Source: Thiomargarita sp.
Lineage (GTDB): Bacteria > Pseudomonadota > Gammaproteobacteria > Beggiatoales > Beggiatoaceae
Assembly: GCA_020721025.1 (NCBI GenBank)
Contig: DYNO01000002.1
Coordinates: 24,849-44,353, forward strand
Reading direction: 5' to 3'
DNA length: 19,505 nt
Shown here: in pieces, positions 14,414 to 19,505 of the stretch
Numbering within the stretch: position 1 is the stretch's first letter
Layout of the letters: each line of letters starts with the position of its first letter
The notes under the pieces: generated by a model
The model's input: the letters and a program-made list of their open reading frames with translations, nothing else
What the model was told of the DNA's origin: nothing
The model's database searches: none
Made by a program: the position numbers and the translations under genes

Positions 14414-15502
14414 CTACACAATCGCCAACATTGCTTGCAATGCTTGTTTTGCCAATACTTTTTCCCTCTCCGCCACGCGAATGGCATTGACGATATGACC
14501 CGCAACTAAATTTTCCAACGTCCAGCATAAATGTTGTGGATCAATGCGATACATCGTTGAACACATACATTCGTAAGGTGACATGTAGTGCACAAACTTA
14601 TGATCTGGCAACATGTCACGCGCCAAACGTTGCACCAAGTTCAACTCCGTTCCCACCAACCAACGGGTGCCGGGCGGCGAATCCTGCACGGTTTTGATAA
14701 TAAATTCTGTTGAACCCACCGCGTCCGATTTTTGGCACACTTCAAATGAACACTCAGGGTGTGCAATGACTTGACCATTGGGATATTGCTTGCGAAAATT
14801 ATCAACATCTTGCGGTTGAAACACTTGATGCACGCCACAAAAACCGCTCCACAAAATGATTTTCGCCTGCTGAATTTGTTGGACGGTCAAGCCGCCCATG
14901 GGTTTGGAAAAATCCCACAGCACCATCTGATCTAACGGAATTCCCATGCGATAACCGGTATTGCGCCCTAAGTGTTGATCAGGAAAGAATAAAACTTTAT
15001 CACGTTGAGCAAACGACCACTCCAACACCTTGCGTGCATTGCTTGAAGTACACACGATGCCACCGTGTTCACCACAAAATGCTTTTAAATTCGCGGCGGA
15101 ATTAATGTAAGTCACCGGCGTAATTTGTGTTTCCACCTCAAGCAGTTCCGCCAATTCTCGCCAAACTCGTGTTACATTGGACAAATTCGCCATGTCTGCC
15201 ATTGAGCAACCTGCGGTTACATCAGGCAAAATTGCAATTTGTTCATCTCGACTGAGAATATCCGCCACTTCTGCCATAAAATGCACGCCACAAAACACAA
15301 TATAGTGTGCTTCCGATTGAGCTGCTTGACGGGAAAGTTTGAGTGAGTCTCCAGTAAAATCAGCATATTGAAAAACTTCTTGACGCTGATAATGGTGTCC
15401 TAAAATAACTAATTGCTTTCCTAAAGTTGCTTTAGCGGCGAGGATGCGTTCAGCACATTCATTATTAGGAAGAGATAAATAGGGTTCGATAGGTAAGCTC
15501 AT
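14414..15502 (-). CDS. nadA: Quinolinate synthase NadA
   Basis: NadA condenses iminoaspartate with dihydroxyacetone phosphate to quinolinate in de novo NAD synthesis, using an oxygen-sensitive [4Fe-4S] cluster. The 362-residue length is that of the longer NadA class (as in Bacillus). Visible landmarks are LGHHYQRQEVFQYADFTGDS, CGVHFMAEVA, TAGCSMADMA with C99, HLGRNTGYRMGIP, LWSGFCGVH with C222, HPECSFEV, GSTEFIIK, and YECMCSTMYRID with C312/C314. The C99, C222 and C312 spacing agrees with the known cluster ligands. Neither nadB nor nadC is in the window. The ribosome site is poor (AATTATTC before ATG). The gene is 102 bases upstream of the cyclophilin gene. Confidence 0.97.
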   Translation of the reverse strand: MSLPIEPYLSLPNNECAERILAAKATLGKQLVILGHHYQRQEVFQYADFTGDSLKLSRQAAQSEAHYIVFCGVHFMAEVADILSRDEQIAILPDVTAGCSMADMANLSNVTRVWRELAELLEVETQITPVTYINSAANLKAFCGEHGGIVCTSSNARKVLEWSFAQRDKVLFFPDQHLGRNTGYRMGIPLDQMVLWDFSKPMGGLTVQQIQQAKIILWSGFCGVHQVFQPQDVDNFRKQYPNGQVIAHPECSFEVCQKSDAVGSTEFIIKTVQDSPPGTRWLVGTELNLVQRLARDMLPDHKFVHYMSPYECMCSTMYRIDPQHLCWTLENLVAGHIVNAIRVAEREKVLAKQALQAMLAIV

Positions 15503-15532
15503 GAATAATTAAATCAATTGGGATTGAAAAGA

Positions 15533-15542
15533 AGAACGTTCT
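15533..15542. promoter_or_regulatory. Perfect 10-bp palindrome upstream of nadA
   Basis: AGAACGTTCT is a perfect palindrome 30 bases before the nadA start, in the 170-base gap between pbpC and nadA. It could be an operator, but no regulator is identified and a 10-base palindrome can occur by chance. The rest of the gap holds a duplicated CTGTTAC and no clear terminator for pbpC. Confidence 0.2.
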
Positions 15543-15672
15543 GGCTGCGATAAATTGTCAAAGTCTGAACGTAACTGTTACAGGACGAAGCATTTCTGCT
15601 GAACACGACTGCTGTTACATTTCAGCATCATAAAAATTTGGTGGGCTACATGACTGAAACATAACAAACAAA

Positions 15673-17874
15673 TTACTTCACATAAAATTCTACCGCCGGT
15701 GTTGTCAACGCAGATTCAGCAAGATTCACCTTTTGTTGCACCCGTGCTTGAGCGATATGCGCCCCACGCGACAAGTACCATAAAAAATGTCGTACCTTCG
15801 CCGAAGTGGTGCCAATCACTTGATCATCAACCACCCATTCTATCGTGTCATCTTCCGCCAACGGCATATCCGATAATACCAATTTAAACGCTTCATGATC
15901 GTCCGGAATGCGGGGATCCATTGCCAATTGTAAGCCCTGATTGGGTTGCCGTAAATACAAACTGGTTTCTGCGGACGCTGCCTTGATCACTTCTTGCGTT
16001 GGTTCAGTGCCTGCGATAAATAATTCATCATAACTCGGACAATGCCCGTCAGTTTGTTCCCCTGTCACCCGACAAATCCGATGTTGGGTTAATTGTGGAC
16101 TCAAGTACAACGGTCGAGTTTCTTCAAAACGATTCAATTCTGCAAAGACTGAGCGCAAAATCAATGCTGCCCCAGTCGCGCCCGACACTTGGGACATCGC
16201 TTGATCATCCAAATTGCCCAACCATACGCCCACCGTGTAATGATGATTAAAACCCATTGCCCATGCGTCGCGATAATCGGTGGAAGTCCCTGTTTTAAGC
16301 GCAGTTTGTACTGGCAGATGTAGCAATGTGCCTTGCCCAAATTCTAAACGTCGGGCATCGGGATCGGATAAAATATCGCCAATGATGGAAGCAATTTCGG
16401 GGGAAAATACCACTTGTTCTGTCGCTGGGCGCGCATTACGCAAAGTTCGCAATGGACGAAATTTCCCCTGATTCGCCAATGTCGTGTAAGCCTGCACCAA
16501 TTCAAACAAGGTCACGCCCCCATTTCCTAATGCTAATCCGTCGCCATAAAAATCTGGATGGGCATCCAAACTGTGCATTCCCAAGTGTCGCAACCGTTCT
16601 AAAAAATCTTCAACGCCAACAAATTGAATCGTTCTAATCGCAGGAATATTCAGTGAGTTACCCAACGCATCGCGCAAGCGTACCGCACCGTAATATTGCC
16701 GGCTGTAATTGCGATAACTGTGAATACCCGTACCTACCGCCTCCGCCAAGGGAGTATCATTAATTAACGTCGCCGCTGTCCAGCCTTTTTCTAATGCCAA
16801 TGCGTATAGAAACGGTTTTAATGCCGAACCGGGTTGGCGCACCGTCATCACCGCGTCAATGTGGCTCTGAGGTATTCCCGTTGCAGAACCGGCATTGACC
16901 CACGCCAAAATTTCACCACGAGTATGATCGATGACTAATACCGCGCCGTTATTGACATTTTGACTCTTTAAACCCGCTAACCGTTGATCAAGGATTTTTT
17001 GCACCAACGTTTGTAATCTGGTATCCAACGTGGTATGCAATTGACCTTGCTGTTGCAGCGAATCAATCGGTTGCGTGGCATATAGATAATTGACAAAATG
17101 GGTGGCATTCAACGCCAATTCAGATTCTTTCAATTGCAGCGGTAACTTTGCCCAAATTTCATAGTCAGCATTTGAAATCACTTGATGTTGCAACAGACGG
17201 CGCGCCAAATGTCTGGTCAAACGTTCCACTGATTCTGTGCCGCGTTTTAAATCCAACCGGCTGGGCGAGCGCACCAAAATTGCCAACGCCATCATTTCTT
17301 TCACATTCAGCGTTTCTAAATCTCGGTCGAAATAATAACGCGCCGCTTGCACCACCCCACGACGTTGATTGGCGTAGGGAACTTGATTTAAATAGAATTC
17401 TAAAATATCGGCTTTGGAATAGTGCCACTGTAACCGGAGCGCGTCAAAGCCTTCAACCCAACGTGACCAAAAAGTGCGAGGACGGGGATAAATCATCCGA
17501 ACCACTTGTTCTGTCACGGTACTTGCGCCGCGCACAATACGAAATGCCCGTAAATCCTGCCACACGGCATGAATACGCGCTTGCCAGTCAGCACCTTGAT
17601 GTTCATAAAAGCGTTTATCTTCAGATAACAGAAAGATTTTTTGCAAGATTTCAGGAATGCGATGCAAGGGACGGACATCGTGCAGATTCCAATCATTTTG
17701 ATAAGTGATGGTCAACGGATTGTCATGGCGATCCAGCACTTGATGTTTACGCACAGTTGTTTCGGTGACAGACAGCGTTTTGGGCACAGGTGCGAGATCG
17801 AATAGGGTTTTACCCGCCACCAGTAAAATAATGAATGATAATAAGATAGCAGTACGATACAGGAAGTTACGCAT
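15673..17874 (-). CDS. pbpC: Penicillin-binding protein 1C, bifunctional peptidoglycan synthase
   Basis: PbpC is a class A penicillin-binding protein anchored in the inner membrane. The 733 residues start with an uncleaved anchor (YRTAILLSFIILLVA, 6-20). The GT51 glycosyltransferase domain follows, with catalytic E85 in LLSEDKRFYEHQGADW and RGASTVTEQVVRMI (115-128, second Glu 122). The transpeptidase has SALKPF with the acylated S350 and K353, SLN (407-409) and KTGTS (527-531). The final 90 or so residues match the BiPBP C-terminal domain characteristic of PBP1C. In many bacteria pbpC is paired with an alpha-2-macroglobulin gene (yfhM); none is next to it here. The ribosome site is weak. The gene lies 181 bases downstream of the toxin gene on the same strand. 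Confidence 0.96.
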   Translation of the reverse strand: MRNFLYRTAILLSFIILLVAGKTLFDLAPVPKTLSVTETTVRKHQVLDRHDNPLTITYQNDWNLHDVRPLHRIPEILQKIFLLSEDKRFYEHQGADWQARIHAVWQDLRAFRIVRGASTVTEQVVRMIYPRPRTFWSRWVEGFDALRLQWHYSKADILEFYLNQVPYANQRRGVVQAARYYFDRDLETLNVKEMMALAILVRSPSRLDLKRGTESVERLTRHLARRLLQHQVISNADYEIWAKLPLQLKESELALNATHFVNYLYATQPIDSLQQQGQLHTTLDTRLQTLVQKILDQRLAGLKSQNVNNGAVLVIDHTRGEILAWVNAGSATGIPQSHIDAVMTVRQPGSALKPFLYALALEKGWTAATLINDTPLAEAVGTGIHSYRNYSRQYYGAVRLRDALGNSLNIPAIRTIQFVGVEDFLERLRHLGMHSLDAHPDFYGDGLALGNGGVTLFELVQAYTTLANQGKFRPLRTLRNARPATEQVVFSPEIASIIGDILSDPDARRLEFGQGTLLHLPVQTALKTGTSTDYRDAWAMGFNHHYTVGVWLGNLDDQAMSQVSGATGAALILRSVFAELNRFEETRPLYLSPQLTQHRICRVTGEQTDGHCPSYDELFIAGTEPTQEVIKAASAETSLYLRQPNQGLQLAMDPRIPDDHEAFKLVLSDMPLAEDDTIEWVVDDQVIGTTSAKVRHFLWYLSRGAHIAQARVQQKVNLAESALTTPAVEFYVK

Positions 17875-17980
17875 GTTTTACTCGGTAAATTTCTTCAATA
17901 GTTTGGTAATGTAATACTTCAAAACGGCTTTGAGTCGAGCAAGGCGGGCAAAATGGTTGTTAAAACTGGAACACAACAAC

Positions 17981-18028
17981 TCAACTTTTTGGCTCTTCAC
18001 CCACTGCCAACCATGCTAATGTAGTCAT
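17981..18028 (-). pseudogene. Very short possible gene remnant before pbpC
   Basis: In the 181-base gap between the toxin gene and pbpC, the minus strand has an ATG followed by MTTLAWLAVGEEPKS and a stop. The composition resembles the start of a hypothetical protein family with MTT(I/L)AW, and a different frame just downstream stays open for 34 codons. The evidence is thin and the stretch may be non-coding. Nothing else recognisable is in this gap. Confidence 0.15.
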
Positions 18029-18055
18029 CGTATTGTGAGTCTTCTAGTCAATCGT

Positions 18056-18313
18056 TTATTTATAAACGTCCCCTCTCGAACCGATGTAATCTACATAGAT
18101 AGTCACTGTATTCACCCAGTAAATGACGCGCCAATCCCCTACCCGTAAACGCCAATAACCTGCCCACTCGCCTAGCATAGGTTTAACATGAGCAACGTTC
18201 ATCGGATCATTTTCTAATGAACGAATTGCAGTTTTGATGCGTTCTCTTTGTGTCTCTGGCAAACGTTGAAGATAGGCAGCTACTCGTTTATGAACAACAA
18301 TACGATAATTCAT
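18056..18313 (-). CDS. RelE/ParE-family toxin
   Basis: The 85-residue basic protein has the RelE/ParE pattern. An N-terminal strand and helix pair (MNYRIVVHKRVAAYLQRLPE, then RERIKTAIRSLENDP) is followed by the central LGEWAGYWRLRVGDWRVIYW and a final strand TIYVDYIGSRGDVYK. Basic and aromatic residues R55, R57, R62, Y65 and R80 could serve in mRNA cleavage, as in RelE ribosome-dependent RNases; ParE-type gyrase inhibition cannot be excluded. Its ATG overlaps the antitoxin stop (ATGA), the usual arrangement for an antitoxin-first pair. It is complete and appears intact. Confidence 0.88.
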   Translation of the reverse strand: MNYRIVVHKRVAAYLQRLPETQRERIKTAIRSLENDPMNVAHVKPMLGEWAGYWRLRVGDWRVIYWVNTVTIYVDYIGSRGDVYK

Positions 18314-18513
18314 AACGCGTCTAAATCCACGTACATATTTTCATTGCCATTTTCTCGATCAAGTCGCGCTTCCCGTAGATTTGCTCGTGCTTCCTCATCT
18401 AAATCTAAACCAAAATATTCGAGAATTTCGATATATTCTTGCCACGGTAAAATGACTTCTGTTTTGTTTCCCTGTGGATCAACAATAAACTTCGGATGAA
18501 GGATGGGCTGCAT
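18310..18513 (-). CDS. Antitoxin of the RelE/ParE pair
   Basis: The 67-residue acidic protein precedes the RelE-like toxin and overlaps it by four bases (ATGA). It opens with MQPILHPKFIVDPQGNKTEV and then LPWQEYIEILEYFGLDLDEE, a strand-then-helix start like Phd/RelB-type DNA-binding antitoxins. A charged helical tail follows (EARANLREARLDRENGNENM), which would wrap the toxin. GGAAAA lies upstream of the ATG at 18513. The product probably binds the operon promoter and neutralises the toxin. The assignment rests mainly on position, size and charge; the exact antitoxin family is uncertain. Confidence 0.78.
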   Translation of the reverse strand: MQPILHPKFIVDPQGNKTEVILPWQEYIEILEYFGLDLDEEARANLREARLDRENGNENMYVDLDAL

Positions 18514-18546
18514 ATTGATTTTCCAGTTAGTTGAGGGTGTGTTTCT

Positions 18547-18654
18547 GTCTGAATCAGCATTCTCAGAATTTTAGAATTTTCAGAATAAAACAAAGATGCG
18601 ATACCGCTGCCGTTATTCTGCAAATTCTAAAATTCTGTTCATTCTGATTCAGAC
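18547..18654. repeat. Palindromic element with 42-base arms upstream of the antitoxin
   Basis: The left arm (18547-18588) and right arm (18613-18654) are near-perfect inverted copies of 42 bases each, around a 24-base centre (AACAAAGATGCGATACCGCTGC and two more bases). Both ends read GTCTGAATCAG inward, followed by runs of CAGAATTTTAGAATTT. Mismatches cluster just inside the ends. The phrase GTCTGAATCAG with AGAATTT-type runs recalls intergenic repeats of Beggiatoa-like and cyanobacterial genomes. It lies in the 184-base gap between the antitoxin start and the stop of the 225-residue gene, so it may separate the transcripts or be a MITE. Confidence 0.75.
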
Positions 18655-18697
18655 GATATTACTTGCCAATGTGCTTCGATGAATCCATTCAACCCGC

Positions 18698-19375
18698 TCA
18701 AGTTCTATCCGTAATCGTCACCACCACAGAAGCTGTTTTGCCTTCTATTTCAACGGTCAGCGTTCCAGTGGCGGCGGGCGTGACCAGTGACGCTTTCGTA
18801 TTGAAGGCAATCAAGTGATCTGTCCATTTAATCAAGCCATATTGATTCGCCAACACTACCGAAGTTGCCGATCCACCGATTTCTGTGAGTGTCACTGTCA
18901 GTGTTTCGCCCACTTTAAAATGACTGCCCTTGATTTCGACATAGTTGCTGTGTCCGCCATTGACTGAAATGATGCCATCCACCCGCTCATTTTGATACCA
19001 ATCAGAAACTAAAGTAATCACTGGGTTTCTCATCACGGTATCGACCCGTTCAAAACTCACCGATTGCCGGGTTGCTTCATACAAGGTGCTACTGGGACGA
19101 AAACCCACAGAAACATTTTCAGCGGTGGGTGTGGGCGATTCAGCAAGGGGAAATCCACCTTTTAATGCAGGCAAGAGGGTACCAATGGGCTTGTTGTCAC
19201 TGCCCACGAGGAGTACAGGTGTGCCAATTTTAAGGAGATCGGCGATACTTGCATAGGTAGAATCAACGGGAATGGCTGTTTCTTCATCCTGTAAATGGAC
19301 TTGATAATGACCATAAGGTGCGGTCTGTCCATCTGGAGCTAAGTTACTGGGTTGAATCGAATATTTAAGAGTCAT
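18698..19375 (-). CDS. Unrecognised cysteine-free protein, possible Ig-like C-terminal half
   Basis: The family of this 225-residue protein was not recognised. It has no signal peptide, no transmembrane segment and no cysteine. The N-terminal third (SIQPSNLAPDGQTAPYGHYQ, IGTPVLLVGSDNKPIGTLLP) is mixed. The C-terminal half is rich in Thr and Val with alternating hydrophobics (IISVNGGHSNYVEIKGSHFK, VGETLTVTLTEIG, TGTLTVEIEGKTASVVVTIT), a pattern seen in Ig-like beta sandwiches of structural or phage-type proteins. GTGGAATATAGCA before the ATG at 19375 gives a weak ribosome site. Upstream lies the 22-bp tandem repeat. It could be a structural protein or adhesin part, but this is not established. 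Confidence 0.7.
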   Translation of the reverse strand: MTLKYSIQPSNLAPDGQTAPYGHYQVHLQDEETAIPVDSTYASIADLLKIGTPVLLVGSDNKPIGTLLPALKGGFPLAESPTPTAENVSVGFRPSSTLYEATRQSVSFERVDTVMRNPVITLVSDWYQNERVDGIISVNGGHSNYVEIKGSHFKVGETLTVTLTEIGGSATSVVLANQYGLIKWTDHLIAFNTKASLVTPAATGTLTVEIEGKTASVVVTITDRT

Positions 19376-19441
19376 TGCTATATTCCACTTGATAAGTTAG
19401 TTAAAAATAGACTTCAGTTATCCTTACTATATGATTACGAT

Positions 19442-19505
19442 GAGTGCACCCCTAAAGGGTTCTGAGTGCACCCCTAAAGGGTTCTGAGTGCACCCCTAAA
19501 GGGTT
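19442..19505. repeat. 22-bp tandem repeat, at least three copies, continuing past the window
   Basis: The unit begins GAGTGCACCCCTAAAGGG and is 22 bases long. Copies span 19442-19463, 19464-19485 and 19486-19505, the last cut by the window edge after 20 bases. Visible copies are identical. Each contains the self-complementary GTGCAC and a small CCCT-AA-AGGG hairpin. The unit length is not a multiple of three, there are no spacers, and it lies about 67 bases upstream of the 225-residue gene. Confidence 0.9.

Noticed and set aside
15556..15561. A perfect TTGACA on the minus strand upstream of nadA as a -35 box
   Set aside because: No acceptable -10 hexamer is found 16-18 bases downstream (CGTTCT region), so no promoter is called.
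17148..17708. 186-codon open frame opposite pbpC
   Set aside because: It is antisense to the conserved GT51 domain of pbpC and shows no family features.
19442..19505. The 22-bp repeats as the start of a CRISPR array
   Set aside because: Copies abut with no spacers, and no cas gene is in the window.

Overview
The window looks like chromosomal DNA of a gammaproteobacterium with moderate to low GC. The housekeeping genes (mutY followed directly by yggX, murB, pyrG, nth, nadA, pbpC) and the TonB-dependent outer-membrane receptor fit a Gram-negative gammaproteobacterium. The accessory content (IS200/IS605 debris, an Rpn-type nuclease tail, a Uma2-type nuclease, a RelE/ParE toxin pair and several imperfect palindromic repeats) resembles sulfur-oxidising Thiotrichales such as Beggiatoa or Thioploca. 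That lineage guess rests on recall of gene and repeat style, not on a search.

Layout. 1-2096 (minus): a TonB-dependent receptor that loses only its last few residues at the window edge. 2170-2596: a long imperfect palindrome, each arm carrying the start of an IS605-type tnpB gene, followed by the 3' tail of an Rpn-like gene that runs into mutY. 2725-5193 (plus): mutY, yggX and murB. 5392-8078 (plus): a glycosyltransferase, a Uma2-family protein and a sulfotransferase, closely spaced. 8123-11136 (plus): a helical-repeat protein translationally coupled to a small HEPN protein, then a 608-residue protein with cNMP-like, CBS and nucleotidyltransferase domains. 11288-12922 (plus): pyrG. It converges on a minus-strand run of housekeeping genes: pbpC, nadA, a eukaryotic-type cyclophilin and nth. 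18056-18513 (minus): an antitoxin/toxin pair with ATGA overlap. 18547-18654: a second palindromic element. 18698-19375 (minus): an unrecognised 225-residue cysteine-free protein. From 19442 to the window end: a 22-bp tandem repeat.

How the genes work together. MutY (adenine glycosylase opposite 8-oxoguanine), YggX (iron traffic and Fe-S protection) and Nth (oxidised pyrimidine repair) serve oxidative damage control. MutY, Nth and NadA all carry visible cysteine ligands for an Fe-S cluster. MurB and PBP1C serve peptidoglycan synthesis. The glycosyltransferase and sulfotransferase may build or sulfate a surface glycan. The most open question is the block at 8123-11136, where a HEPN protein with an R-X6-H motif has a coupled helical partner and a downstream nucleotidyltransferase. 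This could be a regulatory or toxin-like module, but nothing in the sequence proves that the three genes act together.
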